Position numbers and translations under genes: made by a program
The notes under the pieces: model-generated
What the model was told of the DNA's origin: nothing
The model's database searches: none
Seen by the model: the letters and a program-made list of their open reading frames with translations, nothing else
In this document: in pieces, positions 7,412-15,297 of the stretch
How positions within the stretch are numbered: the stretch's first letter is position 1
Layout of the letters: every line of letters begins with the position of its first letter
Assembly (NCBI RefSeq): GCF_004364435.1
Contig: NZ_SOCT01000008.1
Span: forward strand, 1 to 64,000
Direction: 5' to 3'
Length of the DNA: 64,000 bases
Source of the DNA: Pseudomonas sp. LP_7_YM
Lineage (GTDB): Bacteria; Pseudomonadota; Gammaproteobacteria; Pseudomonadales; Pseudomonadaceae

Positions 7412-8134
7412 TCAAACCTCGGTGGCGATGGCGGCGCGATTGAGTTCGGCCAGTGACAGGCTGCGGTCGAACAACGGCGCCAGGCTTTGATCATGGCTGA
7501 CGAACAACAGGCTGGAGCCGGCCTCGCGGCATTCGGCAAACAACAGCTTAATGAAGGCTTCCCGGGCGTCGGCATCCAGCGCCGAAGTCGGTTCATCGGC
7601 GATCACCAGCTCGGGTTGACCGATCAGCGCGCGAGCGGCGGCGACGCGCTGTTGCTGGCCGATGGAAAGTGCATCGGCGCGGCGGTCGAGCAATTGCGCA
7701 TCTTTTAAACCCAAGTGCGCGAGCAAGGTGGCAGCGGCCTTGTTAACGCTGCCGTGGCGCTGCGTCGCCCGTTGAGCACGCAGTTTCGAAAAGTGGCAGG
7801 GCAGTTCTACGTTTTCCCGCACGCAGAGGAACGGCAGCAGATTGAATTGCTGAAAGATGTAGCCGGTGTGATCGACGCGAAAGCGGTCACGCGCACCGGC
7901 CGAGAGCTGTGCCAGCTCCTGACCGAGCAGACGGATGCTGCCACGATCAGGCTTTTGCACACCGCCAAGCAAGCCCAGAAGCGTGGTTTTGCCGCTGCCA
8001 CTCGGGCCCTTGAGGAACAGGGTTTCGCCGGGTTCAAGGCGAAATGTCGGAACGTCCAATAGCGGTGCGTGGCCCGGCCAGGTGAAGCCGAGGTCGGACA
8101 GCTCGATGAGTGCTTGAGTCATGGCCTGAGTCAT
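7412..8134 (-). CDS. LolD/MacB-type ABC transporter ATP-binding protein
   Basis: The protein has 240 residues. Walker A is GPSGSGKTT, the Q-loop is IFQQFNLLPFLCVRENVELP, the signature is LSIGQQQRVAAARAL, Walker B is ELVIADEPTSALD, and the switch His lies in LLFVSHD. The QFNLLPFL segment and the overall length are those of the LolD/MacB/FtsE subgroup that partners FtsX-like permeases, here the next gene (1-bp gap). The shared operon with DUF2796 and DUF3299 proteins points to envelope zinc homeostasis. Confidence 0.95.
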   Translation of the reverse strand: MTQAMTQALIELSDLGFTWPGHAPLLDVPTFRLEPGETLFLKGPSGSGKTTLLGLLGGVQKPDRGSIRLLGQELAQLSAGARDRFRVDHTGYIFQQFNLLPFLCVRENVELPCHFSKLRAQRATQRHGSVNKAAATLLAHLGLKDAQLLDRRADALSIGQQQRVAAARALIGQPELVIADEPTSALDADAREAFIKLLFAECREAGSSLLFVSHDQSLAPLFDRSLSLAELNRAAIATEV

Positions 8135-8186
8135 TTCTGGAAAGTGAACGACCGGAAAAGTCCGGTCGTGCGAGCAGAGGTGGCGC

Positions 8187-8762
8187 TTAGAACTTGACTA
8201 CAGGGTTGCTCGGCCGTACCTCGGCGCCCAGCTGGCGTTTCTGTGTCACCAGCTGTACCTGAATGGTCTGGAAAGCAGGGAAGCTTTTGAACAGCTGGGT
8301 CAGGTCAAGTTTGTTCAGTACGGCCGGCACAGCGCAGGTCAACTGATAATGACCTTTGATATCGCTGTGTTCATGCTCGTCGGCGTCGCCATTGTCATGA
8401 CCATGATCATCGGCTTTGTCGCCGAACAGCGGGCCTTCCAGCGTCTGCTTGATCACCGTGCACTCGGCAGCTTCAGGAATGCTGAACAGGCCATGAGGTT
8501 TGAGCAGGGTTTCGCGCGCTAGCGCCAGCGTCGCCTTGTCTGCATCAGAGGTAGCGGGGTGTTCGAAGCCGACGACGTTCATGGCCGGGGTGTCCAGTTC
8601 CAGCGCCAGCGTGCGGCCTTCCAGTGCCATGTCCAGACGCGCTGCGCCATGCACATGCGCGCCCAGGCTGCCGTGCTCATGATCGTGGTCATGCGCATCT
8701 GCGGCGCAGGCGATGGCAAAAGGAAGCAGCGCGAGAGGCAGGGCGAGTAGCAAACAGCGCAT
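8187..8762 (-). CDS. DUF2796/ZrgA-family periplasmic zinc-binding protein
   Basis: The protein has 191 residues. The signal peptide ends near IACA-AD. The mature N-terminus is His/Asp-rich (HDHDHEHGS), followed by the family core LGAHVHGAARLDMALEG. A second His-rich loop (DDHGHDNGDADEHEH) lies at about residues 118-132. The end has the QVQLVT-QKR-LGAE pattern. Known relatives (ZrgA in Vibrio, PA4063) bind zinc and are controlled by Zur. It is the first gene of the operon, and a Zur-like palindrome lies 31-52 bp upstream. Role: zinc scavenging or delivery for the downstream ABC system. Confidence 0.9.
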   Translation of the reverse strand: MRCLLLALPLALLPFAIACAADAHDHDHEHGSLGAHVHGAARLDMALEGRTLALELDTPAMNVVGFEHPATSDADKATLALARETLLKPHGLFSIPEAAECTVIKQTLEGPLFGDKADDHGHDNGDADEHEHSDIKGHYQLTCAVPAVLNKLDLTQLFKSFPAFQTIQVQLVTQKRQLGAEVRPSNPVVKF

Positions 8763-8792
8763 GAGGAAGGGCTCCAGAAAAGGGTCTAAAAA

Positions 8793-8814
8793 TTGTTATG
8801 TGATCTTATAACAA
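8793..8814. promoter_or_regulatory. Zur-like operator
   Basis: TTGTTAT and ATAACAA form a 7-bp inverted repeat with an 8-base centre, just upstream of the DUF2796 gene. The inner part, TGTGATCTTATAACA (8799-8813), matches the gammaproteobacterial Zur pattern TGTTATANTATAACA at all but two defined positions. It also lies between the divergent genes at 8762 and 8899. Confidence 0.6.
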
Positions 8815-8898
8815 TACGTTGCGCAACTTCTTAACTTTTTTGTTTGCAGGCGGCGTGCTGTGGGACCATGCCACATCGCCAATCAGAGGAAACACATC

Positions 8899-9252
8899 AT
8901 GCTGCGAATCCGTGGAACCGTCGGCGACCTGCCGGTGGATCTGACTGTGGAGATGGACGACGGCGATTGGGCGAAGCTGGGCGCGCAGTTCGGGACCCCA
9001 TTGCAAGACAGCAATCCGCAAAGTACCGCGCCGGTCAAACCGTTGGCCACCCGTAACGATGCCGTCTGGGACATCGCTCAGGAGCTGCTGCGCAAGGCCG
9101 GGCATATGAGCGGCCCTGAGCTGCTCGGACAGCTGGAAGGGCTGGCGGGGAGCACAGCGGCAGGCAAGCGTCTGATGGTGCGCATGCGCCACAGCGCCAA
9201 CGTCAGGGTCGAAAGCCAGGGCGATGCGCCTGAGTATCACTGGGTGGAATGA
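8899..9252 (+). CDS. Conserved small protein of unknown function
   Basis: The protein has 117 residues from the ATG at 8899 (MLRIRGTVGDLPVDLTVEMDD), which follows an AGAGGA ribosome site. An upstream ATG at 8860 has no such site. There is no signal peptide. The N-terminus looks like short beta strands, the middle (DAVWDIAQELLRKAGHMSGPELLGQLEGL) like two helices, and the end (RLMVRMRHSANVRVE) is basic. It is divergent from the zinc operon and shares the intergenic Zur-like site, as the neighbouring gene does in P. aeruginosa. No function was recognised; it is a soluble cytoplasmic protein. Confidence 0.8.
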   Translation: MLRIRGTVGDLPVDLTVEMDDGDWAKLGAQFGTPLQDSNPQSTAPVKPLATRNDAVWDIAQELLRKAGHMSGPELLGQLEGLAGSTAAGKRLMVRMRHSANVRVESQGDAPEYHWVE

Positions 9253-9284
9253 TTGTTTCAGGACAGGAGCACGACCTCCTGTGA

Positions 9285-9358
9285 GAGCGAGCTCATTCGC
9301 GATGCATTCCAGACGACGCACGTGTATCGGTTGCGATTTTTCGCGAGTGAACTCGCTC
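9285..9358. repeat. REP-type inverted repeat pair
   Basis: Two 18-base arms (9285-9302 and 9341-9358) built on the motif GAGCGA-xTTCA-TTCGCGA face each other with 16 of 18 positions pairing. This is the common Pseudomonas extragenic palindrome. It lies between convergent genes, and similar elements occur at 23549 and 52551. Confidence 0.75.
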
Positions 9359-9396
9359 CCGCAGAGGGAGGAGGGGCAGTCTCCTGAATCGCGACG

Positions 9397-10269
9397 TCAG
9401 TACAACGCAGCGAACAGCTTGCGGCGATAGGTCGTCACCAGTGGGTGATCGTTGCCCAGCAGGTCGAACACCTGCAGCAGCGTTTTGTGCGGCTGTCCTT
9501 CGTTGTAGCCGCGGTTGCGGATGAACAGTCTGAGCAGGCCTTCCAGCGCAGCGTCGTATTGCTGGCGCGACAGTTGCTGAATCGCCAGTTGATGCGCCGC
9601 TTCGTCGTCCTGCGGGTTTTGCGCCAGACGGGCTTTGAGGTCGGCGACATCCGGCAGCGCAGCCGCTTCGCCAAGGAAGGTCAACTGAGCTTTGACGCCC
9701 GCCAGCGCTGCCTTGTGATCATCGCCTTTGACTGCATCCAGCACGCTGCGGGCTTCCGTCAATTCGCCACGCTCTGCCAGGCAACGCGCATAAAGAATCA
9801 GTGCCGCTTCGTTGGTGTTGTCCTCGCTCAGAATGGTCTGCAGAACAGCTTGCGCTTCGGCGAAGTGGCTCTCGGCGAACATGGCCTGGGCCAGTTCCAA
9901 TGGGTCGGCAGCGGCAGGCGGCGGCAGCTGCACATGAGGTTCGAGCAGTTTGCGTATTTCCGACTCCGGTTGCGCCCCGGCAAAACCATCGACGGGCTGA
10001 CCGTCCTTGAACAGCACTACGGTTGGCAGGCTGCGGATGCCGAAGCGCCCGACGATATCCTGCTCGGCATCGCAATCGACCTTGGCCAACAGCAACTCAC
10101 CCTGATAACTCTCGGCTATCTGTTGTAGCAGCGGCATCAGCACCTTGCACGGCGCGCACCACTCAGCCCAGAAATCCACCAGCACGGGTTTGTGAAACGA
10201 ATTCTCGATGACCAACTGATCGAACGTGGCGGTGGTCGCATCGAAGATGTACGGCGTGTCCTGGCTCAT
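9397..10269 (-). CDS. cnoX: Thioredoxin/TPR co-chaperone (CnoX/YbbN-like)
   Basis: The protein has 290 residues from the ATG at 10269 (MSQDTPYIFDATTATFDQL). The N-terminal thioredoxin fold (1-110) carries WCAPCK at about 35-40 and the cis-proline loop SLPTVVLFKDG. The C-terminal part (about 120-290) holds TPR-like helices (LELAQAMFAESHFAEAQAVLQ, EAALILYARCLAERGELTEA). E. coli CnoX lacks one of the two active-site Cys residues, while this protein has both, so it could also have redox activity. CnoX protects unfolded proteins from oxidative (hypochlorite) damage and hands them to GroEL/DnaK. Confidence 0.92.
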   Translation of the reverse strand: MSQDTPYIFDATTATFDQLVIENSFHKPVLVDFWAEWCAPCKVLMPLLQQIAESYQGELLLAKVDCDAEQDIVGRFGIRSLPTVVLFKDGQPVDGFAGAQPESEIRKLLEPHVQLPPPAAADPLELAQAMFAESHFAEAQAVLQTILSEDNTNEAALILYARCLAERGELTEARSVLDAVKGDDHKAALAGVKAQLTFLGEAAALPDVADLKARLAQNPQDDEAAHQLAIQQLSRQQYDAALEGLLRLFIRNRGYNEGQPHKTLLQVFDLLGNDHPLVTTYRRKLFAALY

Positions 10270-10381
10270 CGCAACTCTCGGAAAAAGACTCAATGGCGGC
10301 AACTATAAAGGGCTGGGGGGATTGTCGGAAGCGGGGCGAAAGATCTGCCAGCGAATGGATGATGCACATGGTTGTTTTCGA

Positions 10382-10434
10382 TTCTGGCCGCAGGCCGCGG
10401 GAACAAGCCGAACTCCCACGGCCTGCGGCCAGAA
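10382..10434. repeat. Perfect 15-bp inverted repeat
   Basis: TTCTGGCCGCAGGCC (10382-10396) pairs perfectly with GGCCTGCGGCCAGAA (10420-10434) around a 23-base centre, just past the 3' end of the methyltransferase gene. There is no T run on either side, so it is more likely an extragenic palindrome or mRNA-stabilising hairpin than an intrinsic terminator. Confidence 0.65.
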
Positions 10435-10451
10435 GCACAGCACTGTCGTGT

Positions 10452-11105
10452 TCATCGCATTGCGTGATACAGACTCACCTGCCGAAACTCCCATGGCTCT
10501 GCCAGGTCCGGCAAGGTCAGGGCTTCCAGAACCCCCAACCGCTCATAAGCCGGGTGCTGGAAGTCCCTGACCCGCGAATCGGCCACCAACACTTCCTTGC
10601 CGCGACTTAGAAACTGGTCAAGCAGTGGCAGATTGGCGCGGTCATACAACACATCGGCTACCAGAATAAGATCGAAACGATCCGCTTCGGCGAAGAAATC
10701 CATGGAATAGCCAAGCCTCACTCCATTGAGTTGCGCATTGGCCTTGCAGGACTGGATTGCGACCGGATCGAGATCGCATGCAACAACCTCCAACGCTCCG
10801 GCTTTCATCGCTGCAATGCCCGCCACGCCCGAACCTGCGCCAAAGTCCAGTACACGCTTGCCCGCGACCCACTGCGGCAGTTCGACGAGAAAGCGCGCCA
10901 GGGCCAGGCCGCTGGCCCAGCAGAAACTCCAATACGGTGGCTCCTCCAGAATGCGGCGGGTTTCTTGCGGGCTGAATGCGCGGTCCATGTTCACGGCGTC
11001 GAGCAGCCACAGCTTGAGGTCGGTCCCTGGCAGCGGCTCGGCCACCAGTCGGGCGTCCCCTAACAGTTCGTTTAACGACGCCTGCAGATGAGGCGGGGGT
11101 GTCAT
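10452..11105 (-). CDS. Class I SAM-dependent methyltransferase (ETFB-lysine/PrmA-like)
   Basis: The protein has 217 residues. The SAM-binding motif I is VLDFGAGSGVAGIAAM (about 83-98), motif II is VVACDLDPVAI, and the post-motif is FDLILVADVLYD. The segment PPYWSFCWASGLALARFL just before motif I is typical of the ETFB-lysine/nicotinamide-type methyltransferases related to PrmA and METTL20. The substrate is therefore probably a protein lysine, but cannot be named. It overlaps the 3' end of the YbaY-like gene by 4 bp, indicating one operon. Confidence 0.85.
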   Translation of the reverse strand: MTPPPHLQASLNELLGDARLVAEPLPGTDLKLWLLDAVNMDRAFSPQETRRILEEPPYWSFCWASGLALARFLVELPQWVAGKRVLDFGAGSGVAGIAAMKAGALEVVACDLDPVAIQSCKANAQLNGVRLGYSMDFFAEADRFDLILVADVLYDRANLPLLDQFLSRGKEVLVADSRVRDFQHPAYERLGVLEALTLPDLAEPWEFRQVSLYHAMR

Positions 11106-11554
11106 GGCGCTTTGAAGAACTGCAACTGGCCTAGCGATTGGGTATCGGGTCTGGCGATCAATACCGAGGGCAGATGCAGCGTCAACACGCCGGACTGGCT
11201 GGCGCGCCCACGCAGTTCGACCCGGGCTCCCGCCGGGAAAGCTTCGGGATTGAAGCGCAGCTGGAACGGCAGCGATTGGTTGTTGCCCGTGAGTTTGGTG
11301 CTGCTCAGCAGCTTCTGCGGACGATTGCGATCATCGATGACCAAGAGCGCCAGTTCGACTTCCGCACCGGCCGGCACGCCCAGTAACTGGCCGCTCAATT
11401 GGCGTTGATAGGGCAGCAACGGGCCTGCGCTTTCAGGCAGTTTGATCGCGTTGGGTGCAGGTTTGGCAGGGGCGGCGGTTTTGGGCGGCTCTGTGGAGCT
11501 ACAGGCGGCGAGCAAACCGAGCAGGCTGATTACAGCAAGCGAACGTAGCGACAT
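11102..11554 (-). CDS. YbaY-family lipoprotein
   Basis: The protein has 150 residues from the ATG at 11554. A longer upstream frame has no suitable start and overlaps nrdR. The signal peptide ends in a lipobox (LLGLLAACSS, Cys at about residue 18). The rest is a single beta-rich YbaY domain: LSGQLLGVPAGAEVELALLVID, then FQLRFNPEAFPAGARVELRGRAS. The protein should be anchored in the envelope. The function of YbaY is unknown. It overlaps the methyltransferase start by 4 bp and is divergent from nrdR. Confidence 0.85.
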   Translation of the reverse strand: MSLRSLAVISLLGLLAACSSTEPPKTAAPAKPAPNAIKLPESAGPLLPYQRQLSGQLLGVPAGAEVELALLVIDDRNRPQKLLSSTKLTGNNQSLPFQLRFNPEAFPAGARVELRGRASQSGVLTLHLPSVLIARPDTQSLGQLQFFKAP

Positions 11555-11717
11555 GTACAGCTCCAGCAAAACAGAAATACGGGTGGGGTGACGCAGTATC
11601 GCCGAGGGTGAGGAATTTGGCTGCACTGAATGCGCGTGTATATACCTCAAAGTCCCGGACTTGTCTTGCGGGCGGGATGCGCTACCATGGCCCTCCCTTT
11701 TTTTGTTGCCTGCCACC

Positions 11718-12182
11718 ATGCACTGTCCCTTTTGCGGTGCCAACGACACCAAAGTCATTGACTCGCGCCTTGTTGCCGAAGGCGATCAAGTTCGCCGCCG
11801 TCGTGAATGCGTTGCCTGCGGCGAGCGTTTCACCACCTTTGAAACCGCCGAACTGGTCCTGCCCCGGTTGATCAAGCAAGACGGCAGCCGTCAGCCCTTC
11901 GACGAAGAAAAGCTGCGCGCCGGTATGCAGCGCGCACTGGAGAAGCGTCCGGTCAGCGTCGAGCGCCTCGAAGCGGCGCTGGCTCATATTAAGAGCAAGC
12001 TGCGAGCGACCGGTGAACGTGAGGTCAAGTCGTTGATCGTCGGTGAACTGGTGATGACTGAACTGCAAAAGCTCGACGAAGTGGCTTATATCCGCTTTGC
12101 TTCGGTGTACCGGCGGTTCCAGGACCTTAACGAATTCCGCGAAGAAATCGACCGACTGGCCCGCGAGCCGGTTAAAGAGTGA
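11718..12182 (+). CDS. nrdR: Transcriptional repressor NrdR
   Basis: The protein has 154 residues from the ATG at 11718. The N-terminal zinc ribbon has Cys3, Cys6, Cys31 and Cys34 (MHCPFCGAND and CVACGERFTTFE). It is followed by the ATP-cone domain (LVLPRLIKQDGSRQPFDEEKLRAG...). It senses ATP/dATP and represses ribonucleotide reductase genes. The length matches the family. The gene overlaps or abuts ribD, and the nrdR-rib linkage is conserved in Pseudomonas. Confidence 0.98.
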   Translation: MHCPFCGANDTKVIDSRLVAEGDQVRRRRECVACGERFTTFETAELVLPRLIKQDGSRQPFDEEKLRAGMQRALEKRPVSVERLEAALAHIKSKLRATGEREVKSLIVGELVMTELQKLDEVAYIRFASVYRRFQDLNEFREEIDRLAREPVKE

Positions 12183-12184
12183 GC

Positions 12185-13324
12185 ATGTCCTCCACAGAGC
12201 AGAGCGTACTCGACGCTTTTTATATGGCGCGAGCGCTTGAGCTGGCGCGCAAGGGCGTCTACTCGACGCATCCCAATCCTCGGGTTGGCTGCGTGATCGT
12301 GCGCGATGGCCAGATCGTCGGCGAAGGTTGGCACGTGCGCGCAGGCGAGCCTCACGCCGAAGTCCACGCCCTGCGTCAGGCGGGGGAACAGGCCAAAGGC
12401 GCCACCGCTTACGTCACCCTGGAACCCTGCAGCCATCATGGGCGGACCCCGCCGTGTGCCGACGCGCTGGTCAATGCTGGTGTCGCTCGCGTGGTTGCGG
12501 CCATGCAGGATCCCAATCCCGACGTCGCCGGACGTGGCCTGCTGCGGCTGATGAACGCGGGCATCGCCGTGCAGAGCGGCGTGCTGGAAAACGAGGCGCG
12601 GGCGATCAACAAGGGTTTTCTCAAACGCATGGAACATGGCCTGCCATACGTGCGGGTCAAGCTGGCGATGAGTCTCGACGGCCGTACGGCGATGGCCAGT
12701 GGAGAAAGCAAATGGATTACCGGCCCTGAGGCGCGATCAGCGGTACAGCGGCTGCGAGCGCAATCGAGTGCGGTGCTGACCGGGGCTGACACCCTATTGG
12801 CTGACGACGCCCGACTCACCGTGCGCCCCGACGAACTGGGTCTGGACGCTGAACTGACTGCGCTGGCCGTGACCCGTGCGCCGTTGCGCGTGTTGATCGA
12901 TGGTCGCCTGCGTGTCCCGCTGGATGCGCCGTTCTTCAAGGCCGGCAATGTGCTGGTCGTGACCTGCGCCGCCGCGTCGGCACGCGAGCGTTATCAAGAG
13001 CAGGGGCATGAACTCCTGGCGCTGCCCAGCAGTGGCGGCCATGTCGACCTGCGCAAGCTGATGCTCGAGTTGGCAGCGCGAGGTGTAAACGAGCTGCTGG
13101 TCGAAGCCGGGCCGAAGCTCGCCGGTGCCTTCACGCAACTGGGCCTGGTCGATGAGTTCCAGCTCTTCGTGGCGGGCAAGTTCATGGGCTCATCCGCGCG
13201 TCCGTTGCTAGAGCTGCCGCTGGCGCAAATGAGCGAGGCATTGGAGCTGAAAATCATTGAAATGCGTGCCGTGGGCAATGACTGGCGAGTCATTGCGGTA
13301 CCTGCCCTCGACCCAGGCGTATAA
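12185..13324 (+). CDS. ribD: Bifunctional diaminohydroxyphosphoribosylaminopyrimidine deaminase / uracil reductase
   Basis: The protein has 379 residues from the ATG at 12185. A GTG at 12179 overlapping the nrdR stop is an alternative giving two more residues. The deaminase domain (1-150) has the zinc ligands His in EPHAEVHAL and the two Cys of PCSHHGRTPPC. The reductase domain (150-379) has VRVKLAMSLDGRTAMASGESKWITG and the NADPH-binding GVNELLVEAGPKLAGAF. It carries out steps two and three of riboflavin synthesis from the GTP cyclohydrolase II product. Confidence 0.97.
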   Translation: MSSTEQSVLDAFYMARALELARKGVYSTHPNPRVGCVIVRDGQIVGEGWHVRAGEPHAEVHALRQAGEQAKGATAYVTLEPCSHHGRTPPCADALVNAGVARVVAAMQDPNPDVAGRGLLRLMNAGIAVQSGVLENEARAINKGFLKRMEHGLPYVRVKLAMSLDGRTAMASGESKWITGPEARSAVQRLRAQSSAVLTGADTLLADDARLTVRPDELGLDAELTALAVTRAPLRVLIDGRLRVPLDAPFFKAGNVLVVTCAAASARERYQEQGHELLALPSSGGHVDLRKLMLELAARGVNELLVEAGPKLAGAFTQLGLVDEFQLFVAGKFMGSSARPLLELPLAQMSEALELKIIEMRAVGNDWRVIAVPALDPGV

Positions 13325-13370
13325 TTGCGGCTTTCGCTTTAAGCGCTGGCCTTGTTCTCCCGGAGGACCC

Positions 13371-14042
13371 ATGTTTACCGGCATTATCGAATCCATTGGC
13401 AGCATCCGCGCCCTGACGCCTAAAGGCGGCGATGTTCGCGTTTACGTAGAGACTGGCAAACTCGACCTTTCCGACGTCAAGCTCGGCGATAGCATCGCGG
13501 TCAACGGCGTGTGTCTGACCGCCGTCGAGCTGCCAGGCGACGGTTTCTGGGCCGACGTCAGTCGCGAAACCCTTGACGTCACCGCGTTCGTCGACTTGAA
13601 GACCGGCAGCCGGGTGAACCTGGAAAAGGCCCTGACCCCAACCACCCGCCTGGGCGGCCATCTGGTCAGCGGTCACGTCGATGGCGTTGGCGAAGTGCTG
13701 TCCCGCGAGGAAAACGCCCGTGCGATCCAGTTCCGTATGCGTGCGCCCCGTGAGCTGGCCAAGTACATCTCGCACAAGGGCTCGATCACGGTCGACGGCA
13801 CCAGCCTGACCGTGAATGCCGTCAACGGCGCCGAGTTCGAACTGACCATCGTGCCGCACACGCTGGCCGAGACCATCATGGGTGACTACCGTCCTGGCCG
13901 TAAGATCAACCTGGAAGTGGATCTGCTGGCGCGTTACCTGGAGCGTCTGCTGCTCGGTGACAAGGCCGCCGACCCGACTCCGGCCCAGGGCGGCAACATC
14001 ACCGAAAGCTTTCTGGCCGCCAACGGCTACCTCAAATCCTGA
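13371..14042 (+). CDS. ribE: Riboflavin synthase alpha chain
   Basis: The protein has 223 residues from the ATG at 13371 (MFTGIIESIGSIRAL), with a CGGAGGA ribosome site. A longer upstream frame reads into ribD and is not used. Two similar lumazine-binding barrels are present: the first runs to about residue 97, and the second begins near LGGHLVSGHVDGVGEV, with the synthase signature NGVCLTAVE in the first and DGTSLTVNAV in the second. It converts two 6,7-dimethyl-8-ribityllumazines to riboflavin. A TATAAT sequence at 13320-13325 could be a -10 box for the gene. Confidence 0.97.
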   Translation: MFTGIIESIGSIRALTPKGGDVRVYVETGKLDLSDVKLGDSIAVNGVCLTAVELPGDGFWADVSRETLDVTAFVDLKTGSRVNLEKALTPTTRLGGHLVSGHVDGVGEVLSREENARAIQFRMRAPRELAKYISHKGSITVDGTSLTVNAVNGAEFELTIVPHTLAETIMGDYRPGRKINLEVDLLARYLERLLLGDKAADPTPAQGGNITESFLAANGYLKS

Positions 14043-14059
14043 ATCGAAGGGGGTGCCGA

Positions 14060-15151
14060 GTGGCGCTCAATAGCATCGAAGAACTGGTTGAAGACATTCG
14101 CCAAGGCAAGATGGTCATCCTCATGGATGACGAAGATCGCGAGAACGAAGGCGATCTGATCATGGCCTCCGAGTGTGTCAAAGCCGAGCACATCAACTTC
14201 ATGGCGCGTTATGCCCGTGGCCTGATCTGCATGCCGATGACCCGCGAGCGTTGCGAAGCCCTGAAACTGCCGCTGATGGCGCCGCGCAATGGTTCGGGTT
14301 TCGGCACCAAGTTCACTGTCTCCATCGAAGCCGCTACCGGGGTGACCACCGGCATCTCCGCTGCCGATCGCGCACGGACCGTACAGGCCGCCGCCGCCAA
14401 GGATGCCAGGGCCGATGACATCGTCAGCCCAGGGCACATCTTCCCGCTGATGGCGCAGGCGGGTGGCACGCTATCGCGCGCAGGCCATACCGAAGCGGCG
14501 TGCGATCTGGCGCGCATGGCAGATTTCGAGCCCACGGGGGTGATCTGCGAAGTAATGAACGACGACGGCACCATGTCCCGTCGCACGGAACTCGAAGCGT
14601 TTGCCGCTGAGCACAACATCAAGATCGGCACCATTGCCGACCTGATCCACTACCGGATGATCCACGAACGTACCGTTCAGCGGATTGCCGAGCAGCCGCT
14701 GGATACCGAGCAAGGCCAGTTCAATCTGGTGACCTTCCGCGATTCGGTCGAGGGTGACGTCCACCTGGCGCTGACCCTGGGCAAGATCTGCGCAGAAGAG
14801 CCAACCCTGGTTCGCGTCCATAACATGGACCCGTTGCGCGACCTGCTGCTGGTCAAGCAGCCCGGCCGCTGGAGCTTGCGCGCTGCCATGACTGCGGTGG
14901 CAGAGGCGGGCAGCGGTGTGGTTCTGCTCCTGGGTCATCCCCTCGATGGCGACGCCGTACTGGCCCATGTGCGGGAAACCGCGGGTGCTGCGCCGGTCAA
15001 GACGCCGACCACTTACAGCACCGTCGGTGCCGGTTCGCAGATCCTTCGCGACCTGGGCGTACGCAAAATGCGCCTGATGAGTTCGCCAATGAAGTTCAAT
15101 GCGATATCCGGTTTCGATCTGGAAGTTGTAGAATACGTGCCCTCCGAATAA
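14060..15151 (+). CDS. ribB: 3,4-dihydroxy-2-butanone-4-phosphate synthase with degenerate GTP cyclohydrolase II domain
   Basis: The protein has 363 residues from a GTG start (GTGGCGCTCAAT). The DHBP synthase domain (1-200) is complete: DDEDRENEGDLIMASE, the TGISAADRA loop, and HIFPLMAQAGGTLSRAGHTEA. The C-terminal domain (205-363) has the GTP cyclohydrolase II fold but lacks the zinc-binding cluster SECLTGD...RCDCGxQ that is present in the separate RibA encoded at 17924. This protein should therefore make only dihydroxybutanone phosphate. Such RibB fusions with an inactive RibA-like tail are usual in Pseudomonas. It lies 17 bp after ribE. Confidence 0.95.
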   Translation: MALNSIEELVEDIRQGKMVILMDDEDRENEGDLIMASECVKAEHINFMARYARGLICMPMTRERCEALKLPLMAPRNGSGFGTKFTVSIEAATGVTTGISAADRARTVQAAAAKDARADDIVSPGHIFPLMAQAGGTLSRAGHTEAACDLARMADFEPTGVICEVMNDDGTMSRRTELEAFAAEHNIKIGTIADLIHYRMIHERTVQRIAEQPLDTEQGQFNLVTFRDSVEGDVHLALTLGKICAEEPTLVRVHNMDPLRDLLLVKQPGRWSLRAAMTAVAEAGSGVVLLLGHPLDGDAVLAHVRETAGAAPVKTPTTYSTVGAGSQILRDLGVRKMRLMSSPMKFNAISGFDLEVVEYVPSE

Positions 15152-15166
15152 GACCGGCAGTTGATC

Positions 15167-15199
15167 AACCGTGCAAGCGTGGATGCTTTCACGGTTTTT
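15167..15199 (+). terminator. Intrinsic terminator after ribB
   Basis: A 7-bp stem AACCGTG / CACGGTT, extended by an inner AAGC / GCTT pairing, is followed by five T residues. It should end or attenuate transcription from ribE-ribB before ribH. Confidence 0.75.
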
Positions 15200-15235
15200 G
15201 TCCCTGCGGTCGCTGATTCGTGGCCTAAAATCCCT

Positions 15236-15262
15236 GCAAGCGCGCGCCTGATGCGCGCTTGC
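15236..15262. repeat. Strong hairpin in the ribH leader
   Basis: GCAAGCGCGC and GCGCGCTTGC form a perfect 10-bp GC-rich stem with a 7-base loop, 36 bp before the ribH start. A mixed T-rich stretch follows on the + strand (TTGCTCTTT), so it could be a second weak terminator or a leader structure. It does not look like an FMN riboswitch. Confidence 0.55.
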
Positions 15263-15297
15263 TTGCTCTTTAATACGAGAACATGAGACTCAGCCCA

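Noticed and set aside
13325..15297. FMN riboswitch before a riboflavin gene
   Set aside because: The gaps before ribE and ribB are too short, and the 146 bp before ribH are occupied by a terminator and a simple hairpin without the conserved FMN-aptamer elements.
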